NCBI GenBank assembly: GCA_003635315.1
Contig: PYJD01000032.1
Span: 1 to 61,364, forward strand
Direction: 5' to 3'
DNA length: 61,364 nucleotides
From: Candidatus Poribacteria bacterium
GTDB taxonomy: Bacteria; Poribacteria; WGA-4E; WGA-3G
In this document: piece by piece, positions 37,571-47,320 of the stretch
Numbering within the stretch: the stretch's first letter is position 1
Layout: each line of letters begins with the position of its first letter
Program-made: the position numbers and the translations under genes
The notes under the pieces: generated by a model
What the model saw: the letters and a program-made list of their open reading frames with translations, nothing else
The model's database searches: none
Told to the model about the DNA's origin: nothing

Positions 37571-38782
37571 CTAATACCTGTCAGGATACCAATAAATCAC
37601 ATCACGTTTTGGAAACAACAAATCCAAAAACGTGGAGACATCATCTGGTACCAATTCGTCTGTAATTTCCTGTTCCCAACCAATATCCCCAAGAAGGAGT
37701 CTCCAAAAATCTTTCTCGCTCAGGTCTAAATGTATAGCATCCGAATCATTTTCCACAATCTGAATTGTTTCATTCCCATCATAACGCAACACCGCTTGTT
37801 GACTGTTAACGATTGGGAATTTTACTGCAAGTTGTGGGAAAGATTCATCAGAATTCCCAATCTTGGTTTCCCAATCTACCACGAAACGTCTGAGCAGCGT
37901 AGGAAGACTAACCGCATATAGCATCATATTGGTATGAGTCGTGATGTCTACCTTGGTATTAACTTCCGCTATCAAACGTTCTACAAACGGATGTTTAGGT
38001 GTAAACATGCCGAAGATCGTTTCTATATCCTCTGGTTCACACACTTGTAAAAGATGATGTATAAGTGAGTCAATGACATTTGGATGATCAGGTAAGTATC
38101 CTACTTCACGGATATCTACCTCAGTTTCATCGATTTGATAGTTTAAATATCCAACTGGGTTGCCATTTTGAAGTGCAACAACGGTTGGAAGGATATTGCG
38201 TATTCGGGAGGGTTCCATATCCCAGTATGAGCGTGTCCGAGATATGGTACCACTCTGGTGTGCGTTGGAGATGTCGTAAATTGCTGCAACAGCATCTAAA
38301 TCTGTTTGTAAATTGAAATCCCGAATTTTATACGGCGTTTCTTTTATATTCGTATCCGTTGTGTTAATAGGTAAATTGAAACCCTCTATAGGTATGGAAG
38401 TCCATCCAAATTTCTCGTAGAATTCCTCTGGAATGATAGTAAACAGGATACCGATGTCATATCCATCTGTTTTAAAATATTCTGTAGTTTGTCGCATGAG
38501 TGCAGATGCATAACCCACACCTTGATATTTCGGATGTGTACAAACACCACCGATGCCTCCCATGGTTACGAGAGAATCACCTACTCTTATCCTTCGTTCC
38601 CAGATACGCAATGTCGAAACAACTACGTTATTTACAACAACGACTCTTGTCTGTTGGAGTCTGTAGCTGCTATCCCCTTTAATATATTGCCAGTATCGTT
38701 GATGTTGATTTGGATTGAAGGCTATACAATTCAGATCAACAACCTGTTCTAATTCTGATTCGCGTGCTGCTCTAATTTCCAT
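37571..38782 (-). CDS. Eis-like GNAT N-acetyltransferase
   Basis: 403 aa. The N-terminal GNAT fold has MEIRAARESELEQVVDLNCI, the acetyl-CoA loop GGIGGVCTHPKYQGVGYASA and LFTIIPEEFYEKFGWTSIPI. The total length and the C-terminal SCP-like half match the Eis/enhanced intracellular survival family, which acetylates amines. The target is unknown. It reads into the methyltransferase gene. Confidence 0.8.
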   Translation of the reverse strand: MEIRAARESELEQVVDLNCIAFNPNQHQRYWQYIKGDSSYRLQQTRVVVVNNVVVSTLRIWERRIRVGDSLVTMGGIGGVCTHPKYQGVGYASALMRQTTEYFKTDGYDIGILFTIIPEEFYEKFGWTSIPIEGFNLPINTTDTNIKETPYKIRDFNLQTDLDAVAAIYDISNAHQSGTISRTRSYWDMEPSRIRNILPTVVALQNGNPVGYLNYQIDETEVDIREVGYLPDHPNVIDSLIHHLLQVCEPEDIETIFGMFTPKHPFVERLIAEVNTKVDITTHTNMMLYAVSLPTLLRRFVVDWETKIGNSDESFPQLAVKFPIVNSQQAVLRYDGNETIQIVENDSDAIHLDLSEKDFWRLLLGDIGWEQEITDELVPDDVSTFLDLLFPKRDVIYWYPDRY

Positions 38783-38833
38783 TAAATTTCCTTTATCGAT
38801 AGGACTGAAGCAATTTTGATTCGCAGTGTATTA

Positions 38834-38946
38834 ATACCATTTCTATTTATTATTGTCTCATTACTGGCTGTTAGGAATGAAACAGGGAAGACACAAACTG
38901 AAAGTTTGTGCTACAAAAAAGAGAGTTTATCAATTAAAAATGGTAT
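38834..38946. mobile_element. MITE-like element, 113 bp
   Basis: Ends ATACCATTTCTA and AAAAATGGTAT are inverted repeats. The centre has the hairpin CACAAACTGAAAGTTTGTG. Nearly identical to the complement of 8944-9057, so transposition is probably recent. The centre and right part recur at about 36570-36643 next to the methyltransferase stop. Confidence 0.75.
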
Positions 38947-39030
38947 AACATACAGTCTATAGTATCTGTTCAAGTTCTGTTAATGTTGTGGTATTTTCGG
39001 GTGATCGAATGCCTGAGTACCTATAACGGT

Positions 39031-40080
39031 TTACTTCATTGTAAATACAACCCCTAAAGCTTCAGCGGGTGTCTCAATCAATTTGTTACACCCATCGGCA
39101 GCATTTTCAATTGGGAGTATATCAGTGATTAAGTGTCCAACATTGATTTTTCCTTCAGACATCAATCTAAGGGATAATTCTAAGTTACGTTGTGTTGGCC
39201 ATGGCACGAAAACCGGTGGATAGTCAGCACCGTGTTCATAGTCCTCATCGTGATATCCCGGACCTGTACGTGCAGCACTGATAACATCCACGTTTCCAAG
39301 TCCTGCTGCAAACCCGTGTGTAATACTTGCCCCTCCGACAATGACAATTCGTCCCATTTTATGTGTATCCGGTGCAGTTTTTAACATTGCGCGGATCTGT
39401 TGAAATGCTCCACTTGCATCTCCTCCGAATGCAATGATTCCACAATCCATACCATATCTTCGGGTGAATTCATTTGCAATTGGAACTGGATCTGTTTCAG
39501 ACACATTTATTGCTTTGTCTACACCTGCATTTTCAGCAATTTGTAACCGTAATGGGAAGTTGTCCAAACCGATGACATACGCGCCGGCAATTTTTGCTAT
39601 CTGGCATGCGAATTGTCCAACGATACCTAAACCTGCGACTACAACATTCTCTCCGATTCGAATCCGTCCACGTTGAACTGCATGGAGTGCTGTTGCTGCA
39701 AGGTGGATGGAGGCAGCGTGTTCGTCTTTAACGTTTTCTGGAATTTTCGCACATAGGTTATGCGGTACACAAGCATAGGTTGAGTGCAATGCATAACCGC
39801 CCCCCATTCCTGCTACTCTGTCACCGATCTCAAATTCATCACAATCTCCCTCTTTACCGATGACAACACCGGCATTAGTATATCCGAATGGTCGTTTATT
39901 TTCTGCGGATCCTGGGTTTTCTCGTCTCCTTTTCATTCCTCCCAGTTCTGTCCCAGGACTGACCATTGATGCGTGGACTTCTATTAGTAATTGTCCTGGT
40001 TTTGGATTCGGTGTTTCCTGTTCCTCTGTGGTAATATAGCCGGCATCATTCCGCATCACGACTTTTCTAATTTTACTCAT
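39031..40080 (-). CDS. MDR-superfamily (alcohol-dehydrogenase-like) oxidoreductase without zinc ligands
   Basis: 349 aa. The Rossmann region shows VVVAGLGIVGQFACQIAKIA. The catalytic-domain start has HASMVSPGTELGG where zinc enzymes have a GxCGTD cysteine, and the four-cysteine structural zinc lobe is absent. This matches the zinc-free MDR subgroup that includes bi-domain and threonine-dehydrogenase-like oxidoreductases. Substrate unknown. Confidence 0.75.
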   Translation of the reverse strand: MSKIRKVVMRNDAGYITTEEQETPNPKPGQLLIEVHASMVSPGTELGGMKRRRENPGSAENKRPFGYTNAGVVIGKEGDCDEFEIGDRVAGMGGGYALHSTYACVPHNLCAKIPENVKDEHAASIHLAATALHAVQRGRIRIGENVVVAGLGIVGQFACQIAKIAGAYVIGLDNFPLRLQIAENAGVDKAINVSETDPVPIANEFTRRYGMDCGIIAFGGDASGAFQQIRAMLKTAPDTHKMGRIVIVGGASITHGFAAGLGNVDVISAARTGPGYHDEDYEHGADYPPVFVPWPTQRNLELSLRLMSEGKINVGHLITDILPIENAADGCNKLIETPAEALGVVFTMK

Positions 40081-40456
40081 TTCTGTTTCCTTTATAGTAT
40101 TCGTATCAACGCTAATCGTATTTTATTCTATTTCTGATTTGGTGTCAATCAAGGAGGATTTTATAGTGAACTTTAGAATTAATTGAACACATCTGTTAAA
40201 GGATCTCTGCATGCACAATCTAACAGAATGTGCTACAAACATGGGCACAATCTAACAGATTGTGTTACAACTTTTTGTCCATTTAGTAAACACGATTCAG
40301 CTATCATTCTTATAAAAAAATATCTCATTAATTTCAATGTTTACTATAAATTTCTGGTTTCTCCTCTCTTGATGAGTTTTGTGGAATTTAGTGTCTCTGT
40401 CTGATTTCCGTTGCTGTTCCAAACCACACAATTGGTGTCAATTTAGGAAAACAACC
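40081..40456. other. Intergenic region with repeat pieces
   Basis: Contains two adjacent hairpins, CACAATCTAACAGAATGTG and CACAATCTAACAGATTGTG (about 40205-40270), similar in layout to the MITE core. A TATAGTGAACTTTAGAATTA motif at about 40162 is related to 3767. The last 21 bases begin a repeat that runs into the comEC 3' end. No gene. Confidence 0.45.
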
Positions 40457-40485
40457 CTATTGAAACCCAGATCCGGTAGGTATGT
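40436..40485. repeat. Dispersed repeat overlapping the 3' end of comEC
   Basis: GTGTCAATTTAGGAAAACAAC followed by ...GAAACCCAGATCCGGTAGGTAT is closely related to 61112-61160. The beginning matches the inverted end of the 174-bp element at 5675. About eight terminal codons of comEC lie inside it. Confidence 0.6.
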
Positions 40486-42925
40486 TAGTATACTTAAACC
40501 AGCACCGCGTCCCATCAGTTTTTAAAATAATCGCACCGAGTTGATCGGTACGGAGTTGAATACAATTTCGTTCCTGATACCGTGAAATAACATCTGTATG
40601 TGGAAATTGGTATCTATTCCCTTTCCCCAGAGAATAGATAGCATAGTCTGGTTGGACAGCATCTAAAAACGCAGCTGTACTTGATGTTCGGCTACCATGA
40701 TGCGGTACCTTTATTATTTCTGACCTTAGATTTTGTTGAGATGCCAATATACGGTTTTCAGCATCGGTTTCTATGTCACCTGTAAACAATATATCCACTA
40801 AACCGTAACTAAGTTTCATCACCAATGAATCATCATTTTTATCATCATCCATCAGATTCGTCTGATTAACATCTATTGGGTGGAGTAGAGATAGGGTTGC
40901 AGATGACGTGAATTCTATCTCTCCTGCATACGGATAGGAGTATGGTAGCTTTTGGGTTTTCGCTATGTTCCGTAGGCGATTATGTGTTGATGAATCCAGT
41001 TCCATATCAGGGATTCCAACAAGATGTTTAACATTGTAATTTTGTAGTATGTAAGCAAGTCCGCCGCCATGGTCTAAATCCGGGTGTGTAAGCATAACCA
41101 TATCAACGCGTCTGATATTTTCAGAATCCAGATACGGTTCAATTATCCGTTTCCCTACGTCATAATCCACTTCACGTTTCTTCTTTTCATCATAATAGGC
41201 ACGTTGGATACCACCATCCACAAGCATGACGCGTTTGTCAGGAAACCTGATGACTGCAGCATCCCCTTGACCAACATCCAGAGTGATAATCTCTAAAAGC
41301 CTTCCCTCTTCGTTAAAGCCTCTATCCCAAACCCAGATTGTCAGTATTGATAATCCAATTAGACTCGCTATCCTCCACTGTTTATATAGATAACGCCACT
41401 GTGTAATGCACACACATATCACGATGTATATGAGGATAAGACCTATTGTTGGAGGAGCAATTTTTACAATTCCCCAATCCTGTCCAAATAGACTTATGAG
41501 TTTGAGGAATTGAACCATGATTATCTGATTTACTACACCTAACAATTTCGCCCCAGGTAACCATATAAAGCCAACACAGACAGTTGCCATTCCAACCCCA
41601 ACAATTAATGATACAAGCCCAACAGCAAATGGTCCTACAATGATACCTAACGGATATGTTCTATAAAAGTGGTATGCTATGAGAGGTGACGTTCCAATTT
41701 GGGCAGCGAAGGTGACCAGATAGGATAAAATTAGCCATTTCACTGTGGATCTTCTTATTGTTTGAAAACGGGTATACTCCACAGACTCCTGAGATTCCCA
41801 GAGCTTTCGGAATGGTATCTCCATTTTAGATACAAAGAATACAATAGCAGCAACTGCTACAAAAGAGAGTTGAAAGCCTACATCCCATAACTGGGTCGGA
41901 TTAATGAGGAGTAATACCAGTGCTGCAACAGCAAGTAAATTGTAAATATCCGCATCACGGTCAATGATTGTCGCAAAAAGAAACAAGATTGCCATTAATG
42001 ACGCACGGAAGACTGAAGGACGAAATCCTACTAAACTTGCGTAGATGATTACTGCCAAAATTGTTAGCAGACATACCGTCTTTTTTGGAATCCGAAATAT
42101 TGACAAGCCAAGATAACAGAAGAATGCAATTAGACCTACATGTAGTCCTGACACAGCAAGGACATGGAAGGTTCCGCTGTTTCGAAACATATCTAATGTT
42201 TCTGTAGGCACATCTCCACGTTTCCCAAGTAGAATGCCTTTTAGTAGATTGGCATGGATTGATAGTTCATTCTTAGGTAAGTTATCCTGTTTTGAAAAGG
42301 CATAATCGATAATCCGTTCAGTTTTAAAACGGATTGTCTCTATCCATCTTAATGGTAGGAATCCAGATTGTTTTCCTATTTGTAGTAATCCTTGGTGTTG
42401 GATAATTCCTGAAACATTTTGGCGGTTAAGATATGCTCGGTAATCAAACCCACCAGGATTCCGTTTTGATTGGGGTTGATGTAATACACCTGTGACAGTC
42501 AGATGTTTTCCATATCGTAATGAAACCAGATCTTGAAATCTAATTAGGCACTTAGCGGACACAGATTTTGTAGGATCAGATAAAAGCTGTATTTTTCCGA
42601 TAGCATAGCATGCATCCCATGACTCACCTCGTTCTGGTTGATAAACAGTTTTCCCCGTAAAACTCACCGGTTGTTCATAAAAGTTATCTGGAATTGAGGG
42701 TACGGTTGCCACGTCTAAACGCAACATACCACTTGCGAACACAGCAAGATGTAATAGTACATAACAGATGTATTTTGATCGTTTTCTGGTGAGGATACTA
42801 CCTATCAGGAGTATCAGTACGGAAACCCAAATCCATAGTATGGGTATTGATGTGTATTCACCTGTAATGATACCTAAAATGAATGGTATAAGAAAAAATA
42901 GAGCGGGCCGAGGTTTGAATGTCAT
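40457..42925 (-). CDS. comEC: ComEC/Rec2 DNA-uptake channel protein
   Basis: 822 aa, standard length. The N-terminal membrane part with the DUF4131/OB region (CLIRFQDLVSLRYGKHLTVT, NPGGFDYRAYLNRQNVSGII) is followed by the polytopic competence domain (FHVLAVSGLHVGLIAFFCYL, RASLMAILFLFATIIDRDAD). The C-terminal metallo-beta-lactamase-like domain contains DVGQGDAAVIRFPDKRVMLV, LTHPDLDHGGGLAYIL and KVPHHGSRTS. It would carry single-stranded DNA across the inner membrane during transformation. No comEA is adjacent; the pseudopilin at 34.8 kb is not in operon with it. The extreme C-terminus derives from a dispersed repeat. Confidence 0.9.
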   Translation of the reverse strand: MTFKPRPALFFLIPFILGIITGEYTSIPILWIWVSVLILLIGSILTRKRSKYICYVLLHLAVFASGMLRLDVATVPSIPDNFYEQPVSFTGKTVYQPERGESWDACYAIGKIQLLSDPTKSVSAKCLIRFQDLVSLRYGKHLTVTGVLHQPQSKRNPGGFDYRAYLNRQNVSGIIQHQGLLQIGKQSGFLPLRWIETIRFKTERIIDYAFSKQDNLPKNELSIHANLLKGILLGKRGDVPTETLDMFRNSGTFHVLAVSGLHVGLIAFFCYLGLSIFRIPKKTVCLLTILAVIIYASLVGFRPSVFRASLMAILFLFATIIDRDADIYNLLAVAALVLLLINPTQLWDVGFQLSFVAVAAIVFFVSKMEIPFRKLWESQESVEYTRFQTIRRSTVKWLILSYLVTFAAQIGTSPLIAYHFYRTYPLGIIVGPFAVGLVSLIVGVGMATVCVGFIWLPGAKLLGVVNQIIMVQFLKLISLFGQDWGIVKIAPPTIGLILIYIVICVCITQWRYLYKQWRIASLIGLSILTIWVWDRGFNEEGRLLEIITLDVGQGDAAVIRFPDKRVMLVDGGIQRAYYDEKKKREVDYDVGKRIIEPYLDSENIRRVDMVMLTHPDLDHGGGLAYILQNYNVKHLVGIPDMELDSSTHNRLRNIAKTQKLPYSYPYAGEIEFTSSATLSLLHPIDVNQTNLMDDDKNDDSLVMKLSYGLVDILFTGDIETDAENRILASQQNLRSEIIKVPHHGSRTSSTAAFLDAVQPDYAIYSLGKGNRYQFPHTDVISRYQERNCIQLRTDQLGAIILKTDGTRCWFKYTNIPTGSGFQ

Positions 42926-43080
42926 CTACTGGGGATATTAGAATTGGATTTTCATCAATTATATTAGGAAACATTTTTCTTACAAGACTTTTGTTGATAT
43001 CAGGACTTAAGAATTCCCTTTAGTACTATTTAATAAGGGATTTTGGTGAAAAAAGATTGAAAACTGAAATACCGAATTAA

Positions 43081-43431
43081 TTGGATCAATTGTTACTTTC
43101 TCTGAAGAAAATGCGTAAGTCCTATATATACTTCTTGAATCTTAATTTAAGACATGATAAATTTAAACAGTCTGAATTGATTTTAATGAATATTAATTCG
43201 AAGCACATTCGATTAGGTAAGTATGATATGGCAACACTTTTTGTAAAAGGATTTGTTAGAGATGTCAAATACACTCCGTGTTTTAATCCAGAAAAATTCC
43301 AAGTTTATAACTTGGCAAATTTTGATGTAAACAAAGCTAATTCCTTTGGCTTAGTAAATTTAGGTATTTCTGAGAATAATTTAGCATATTCGAAATGGGT
43401 TTCTACGAAAAGAACATATTGCGAAAGTTAG
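43081..43431 (+). pseudogene. Truncated restriction-associated ORF upstream of the Dam-type methylase
   Basis: The frame starts with TTG (or ATG 43111) and codes for up to 116 aa: MNINSKHIRLGKYDMATLFV, FVRDVKYTPCFNPEKFQVYN, ANSFGLVNLGISENNLAYSK and then KWVSTKRTYCES. I associate this opening with longer proteins encoded beside Dam-type methylases that are presumed restriction enzymes; this is from memory and not certain. The ORF stops just as the methylase frame begins (37-bp overlap), consistent with a deletion that removed most of the protein. Confidence 0.4.
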
Positions 43432-44255
43432 CAAAAAGTCCTTTGCGTTACCCAGGAGGTAAATCAAGGGCTATAAAACAAATTCTTCCTCTGATCCCAC
43501 ATAATATTACAGAATATCGCGAACCTTTTGTTGGTGGTGGTTCTGTCTTTTTTGCTATCCGAAGTGTTTTTCAAAAATTAATACATTCTTACTGGATTAA
43601 TGATCTCAATTATGATTTATATTGTTTTTGGAAACAGACGCGGGACAATGTTACCGAATTAGTTGATAAATTAATTGATACAAAAATAAAATACGATAAC
43701 GATGGTAAATCCCTTTTTGATGAATTAGCACGTATGAGAGATACACTCTGTGAGAATAAGCAAATACTTCCTGAATTTGAACGGGCTGTACGGTATTTTA
43801 TACTCAATAGAATTACTTTTTCAGGTATTGTTGATTCAGGAGGATATTCTCAATCAGCCTATGAGAGTCGTTTTACAGACTCATCAATTTCACGAGTTAA
43901 GATGGTTTCACCATACCTGTCTGGGGTTAATATAACATGTGGCGACTACGTTGACGCATTATTCCAAGAGGGAGAAAATGTATATATATTTCTTGACCCT
44001 CCATATTGGAAGGCAAAGGAATCTAAACTATATGGAGCGAAAGGATCTTTACATACATCATTTGATCATATAGAATTTGCAGAAAACATGAAAAAATGTC
44101 CACACAAATGGTTAATTACATATGACGATTCTCCCAAAATCCGTGAACTCTTTAACTTTGCAGATATACAGGAATGGACTTTACAATATGGTATGAATAA
44201 TTATAAAAAAGATTCAGCTGCAAAAGGGAATGAGTTATTCATCAAGAATTATTGA
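43395..44255 (+). CDS. Dam-type (D12 class) DNA adenine methyltransferase
   Basis: 286 aa from ATG 43395; a TTG at 43419 is another possible start, and the first ten residues may be a by-product of the deletion upstream. AdoMet-binding motif I is PLRYPGGKSRAIKQILPLIP with YREPFVGGGSVFF. The central part has RFTDSSISRVKMVSPYL. Motif IV is the catalytic IFLDPPYWKAKE, and the end has KWLITYDDSPKIRELF. This is the alpha-class arrangement of N6-adenine methylases such as Dam and DpnM. With its putative restriction partner truncated, it is a solitary or orphan methylase. Confidence 0.85.
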   Translation: MGFYEKNILRKLAKSPLRYPGGKSRAIKQILPLIPHNITEYREPFVGGGSVFFAIRSVFQKLIHSYWINDLNYDLYCFWKQTRDNVTELVDKLIDTKIKYDNDGKSLFDELARMRDTLCENKQILPEFERAVRYFILNRITFSGIVDSGGYSQSAYESRFTDSSISRVKMVSPYLSGVNITCGDYVDALFQEGENVYIFLDPPYWKAKESKLYGAKGSLHTSFDHIEFAENMKKCPHKWLITYDDSPKIRELFNFADIQEWTLQYGMNNYKKDSAAKGNELFIKNY

Positions 44256-44256
44256 T

Positions 44257-45453
44257 ATGAAGGAATTAAGTGTGAACAAAGATATACATAACTACTTTTT
44301 ACCACCACAGATCGTATTTGGTGAAGGTGCAATTGCTAATTTGGCGATCCACGTCAAGACTCTTGGTGGTAAAAAACCGTTAATCGTAAGTGATACAGGA
44401 ATAAACAGTGTTGGAATATTATCCCAAACTACCACTCCTTTAGATGATGCAAATACTCCTTATGCTACATTTATAGACATTGAACCAAATCCTACAGATA
44501 CAAGCGTTTTAGAAGGCGTAAAGGTTTATAAAGAAGAAAACTGTGACTTCGTAATTGCAGTAGGCGGTGGGAGTGTTATGGATGCTGCAAAAGCAATTCG
44601 GCTTCTAACAGCACATGAACCCCCTTTAGAAACCTACTATGTTGATTCGAATGGGGCAGATAAGATTCATAGTGATATGCCACCTTTGATATGTGTACCT
44701 ACAACTGCAGGTACAGGGAGTGAAGTGTCTCAAGGGGCAATCATTACCGATACTTCTCTGCAAACAACTAACCGATGGCGTAAACGTGCATTAATTACTC
44801 GGTACAATATGTCTAACGTTGCACTATTGGATCCAGCATTGACAGTTAAAATGCCACCTGCTTTGACTGCTGCAACAGGAATGGATGCGATTACTCACGG
44901 CATTGAGGCTTATGTCGCAACAAAATATCATCCAATTTCTGAAGGTGTAGCATTGCAAGCAATAAAGATATTAGGTGCGAATATCAGAATAGCATATCAT
45001 CATGGGGATAATATGGCAGCAAGAGGAGAGATGTTATTAGGCTCCTGTATGGGGGCATTTTCATTTCAAAAAGGTCTTGGTGCTGTACATTCGATTGCAC
45101 ATCAATTGTCTACAGATGCACCCATTCCACACGGTGTTGCAAACGCTATTCTCCTTCCTCCTGTGATGGAATTTAATCTACCTCATGTGATTGATAAATA
45201 TGCCGATGTTGCTGTAGCGTTAGGGGTGAATGTGGAAGGTATGTCTAAAGGTGAGGCGGCATGTGCTGCAATTGATGAGATACAGGAATTGAACAGAGAA
45301 CTGGGCATGCCTACAGGACTTGGGGAAGCAGGTCTGGATAGAGAAAAACTACCTAAACTCGCTACAGATTCAATGCTTGATCACTGCCATAAATTGAATC
45401 CGCGACCTTGTACAGAAGAGGACATGCTGAATTTACTTGAGGCAGCATTTTAG
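44257..45453 (+). CDS. Iron-containing alcohol dehydrogenase
   Basis: 398 aa from ATG 44257, one base after the methylase stop; the longer frame from 44230 overlaps it. Cofactor motif VIAVGGGSVMDAAKAIRLL, then PTTAGTGSEVSQGAII. The metal site is made by ATGMDAITHGIEAYVA and GAVHSIAHQLST with PIPHGVANAILL. Family III alcohol dehydrogenases (butanol, lactaldehyde or 1,3-propanediol type). The order suggests read-through from the methylase gene rather than functional linkage. Confidence 0.9.
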   Translation: MKELSVNKDIHNYFLPPQIVFGEGAIANLAIHVKTLGGKKPLIVSDTGINSVGILSQTTTPLDDANTPYATFIDIEPNPTDTSVLEGVKVYKEENCDFVIAVGGGSVMDAAKAIRLLTAHEPPLETYYVDSNGADKIHSDMPPLICVPTTAGTGSEVSQGAIITDTSLQTTNRWRKRALITRYNMSNVALLDPALTVKMPPALTAATGMDAITHGIEAYVATKYHPISEGVALQAIKILGANIRIAYHHGDNMAARGEMLLGSCMGAFSFQKGLGAVHSIAHQLSTDAPIPHGVANAILLPPVMEFNLPHVIDKYADVAVALGVNVEGMSKGEAACAAIDEIQELNRELGMPTGLGEAGLDREKLPKLATDSMLDHCHKLNPRPCTEEDMLNLLEAAF

Positions 45454-45998
45454 ATTTCTCACTGTGAAAAGAGTAAACCAACCGAACCTACACACGTTTT
45501 CACCTTTGATACACCATATATAGTTTACAATTTTTCCTTTATGGAGTAGGGAGCTGCGATTCCTAACTATCAGTAATTATGTTGAATGTAAAACAATACT
45601 ACTATCTATTTAATAAAAAGTCGTTCTCACCGATATAATTCCTCTTCGTAGGGATGGGACTCCCCCAACGGCTTTTTCAAAATGTAGGGCAGAGAATAGA
45701 TTAATCGCTTGAAATTTAGGATTTATGAGATAGTTTCTAAAATCTATAATACCATTTCTATTAATTTTAGTCTCATTACCTATAATTGGAAATGAAGCAT
45801 AATTTAGCACAAACTGGAAAGTTTATGCTACAAAGAGAAACATTATATATCAGAATTGGTATAAATAATCCAGGTTGGTATAGACAAGATTTAGACCCAG
45901 CAGACCACTTGTTCACTGAAAAATGTTGATTATCCGAATATCATGACTTTTGCCAATTATAATTTTATGAAATACCCTTACTTAACAATAGGATAACT
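45454..45998. other. Intergenic region with one MITE
   Basis: Apart from the MITE at 45749-45862 and a GGAGTAGGGAGCTGCGATTCC repeat-like segment at about 45542, there is no coding or structural signal I can support. Confidence 0.45.
45749..45862. mobile_element. MITE-like element, 114 bp
   Basis: Begins ATACCATTTCTA and ends AGAATTGGTAT. It has the core GCACAAACTGGAAAGTTTAT, a mutated version of the hairpin in 38834-38946, so it is an older copy. Confidence 0.65.
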
Positions 45999-46622
45999 AT
46001 GTTCAAGCAATTTTATAATTTCTTTTTTATGTTCTGTATTCTATCAATGATAACTGGATGTAGCACAATATTCACAGCACAGGAATGGAGTGAAAACTAT
46101 GCACTAATGGATGGAGCGCAATCAACATCACCTGAGATGATTGATGGAAATCTTGAGACTATAGGAGAAGCATCTTTGACATCAGAGCATCGAGTGTATA
46201 CACTAAATGATAGAGCTGAATTTGTGCGGAATGATTCTATTGTAGTTGTTTCATTACCTGCAAAAAAGAATATTTATAGGATTATACTTCACACGGTAAA
46301 TCTAAAAGAATTTGTTGTATATATAGATAAAAGTAAAGTAACAAAAGGTGAAAATTGGCATCGTGTTACAGAAATGCAAGATGTAAGGTCCAGCATAATT
46401 GATCTCAAATTTAAGATGCCATATTATACCAATCAGGTTAAGATTCGTATAGTAAAAACCAATCCACAGAACCGTGCACATTATAGATCAATGAGATTGA
46501 GTAGCCTGGTTGGATCAGGAAACCTTAACAGATCCATATATAATGGTTTTAACACCCGAACACATCAACCGGGTAGGATTCGTGAAATTGAGATTTACGG
46601 TATTAAAGCTATAGAAAAATAG
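45999..46622 (+). CDS. Lipoprotein with discoidin-like domain
   Basis: 207 aa with a lipoprotein signal, lipobox ITGC at about residue 21. The mature part reads ALMDGAQSTSPEMIDGNLET and IVVVSLPAKKNIYRIILHTV, a pattern reminiscent of F5/8 type C (discoidin) jelly-roll domains, which are ligand-binding. Its C-terminus is basic. Family assignment is weak; export and lipidation are well supported. Confidence 0.6.
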   Translation: MFKQFYNFFFMFCILSMITGCSTIFTAQEWSENYALMDGAQSTSPEMIDGNLETIGEASLTSEHRVYTLNDRAEFVRNDSIVVVSLPAKKNIYRIILHTVNLKEFVVYIDKSKVTKGENWHRVTEMQDVRSSIIDLKFKMPYYTNQVKIRIVKTNPQNRAHYRSMRLSSLVGSGNLNRSIYNGFNTRTHQPGRIREIEIYGIKAIEK

Positions 46623-47320
46623 TAAAAGAAAATACAGATTCCAACATGGTAGTTTAAGAATGATAAAATATAACGACTTGTGCCAGTTAACTGAATGTTT
46701 GTATTAAATTCACATATGCTGAGTTTGACATATTAACATTTCGTCCCTACCAAATCAACGCCAAATGCGCGTTTGACATTTGTCGGGACTCAAGAGGTTT
46801 ATGTGACGTTTTTCTATAAACATTTTGTCCCTATGGAACTCCCTATGGGTATACACTCTTACTATAAACATTTCGTCCCTATGGGACTCCCTATTTGGTA
46901 TACACTTCTGCTATAAACATTCCGTCCCTATGGGGTATATACTCTTACTATAAACATTCCGTTCCTATGGAACTCCCTATGGGGTATATACCCTTGCTAT
47001 AAACATTCCGTCCCTACCAAATCAACGCCAAATGCGCGTATGGCATTTGGCGGGACTAAGAAACGTTGCTGCCTCTGAAATTTGATGTGCTAAAACTGCT
47101 ATTGTAAGCAATTCATCAATAATTTCGTTTCCTCTATATTAAGGATTAAAGTAAATAAGATCGGGAATCGGAGTTCCCTCCTACAGAGGAGAAAGTGATA
47201 TAATGACATATAATCAAATAGAAATGGTATTAATACCTAATGAAGAGTCATTGAATATAAAACAGTGATAGATGTTCCAAATAAACTGTGGCTAAGTCGT
47301 ACTGATTTAAGGATGATTCT
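46623..47320. other. Repeat-rich intergenic region
   Basis: Contains a tandem array (46814-47011) flanked by two REP-like palindromes (46756-46787, 47022-47054), a GGGAATCGGAGTTCCCTCC palindrome at about 47163, and a MITE end (TAGAAATGGTAT) at 47219-47230. No gene. Confidence 0.65.
46756..47054. repeat. Tandem array of about 48-49 bp units framed by two REP-like palindromes
   Basis: CTATAAACATT(T/C)CGTCCCTATG starts at 46814, 46862, 46911, 46948 and 46997; spacings are 48, 49, 37 and 49 bp. A single related unit lies at about 61250. The flanking palindromes CGCCAAATGCGCGT-TG-CATTTGGCGGG are related to the CGCCGAATCCGCGTATGG family at 50800 and 60917. Confidence 0.75.

Noticed and set aside
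36642..38782. GNAT plus methyltransferase as a new modification system
   Set aside because: The genes are adjacent and probably co-transcribed, but both are common families and no third component or domain feature supports a joint function.
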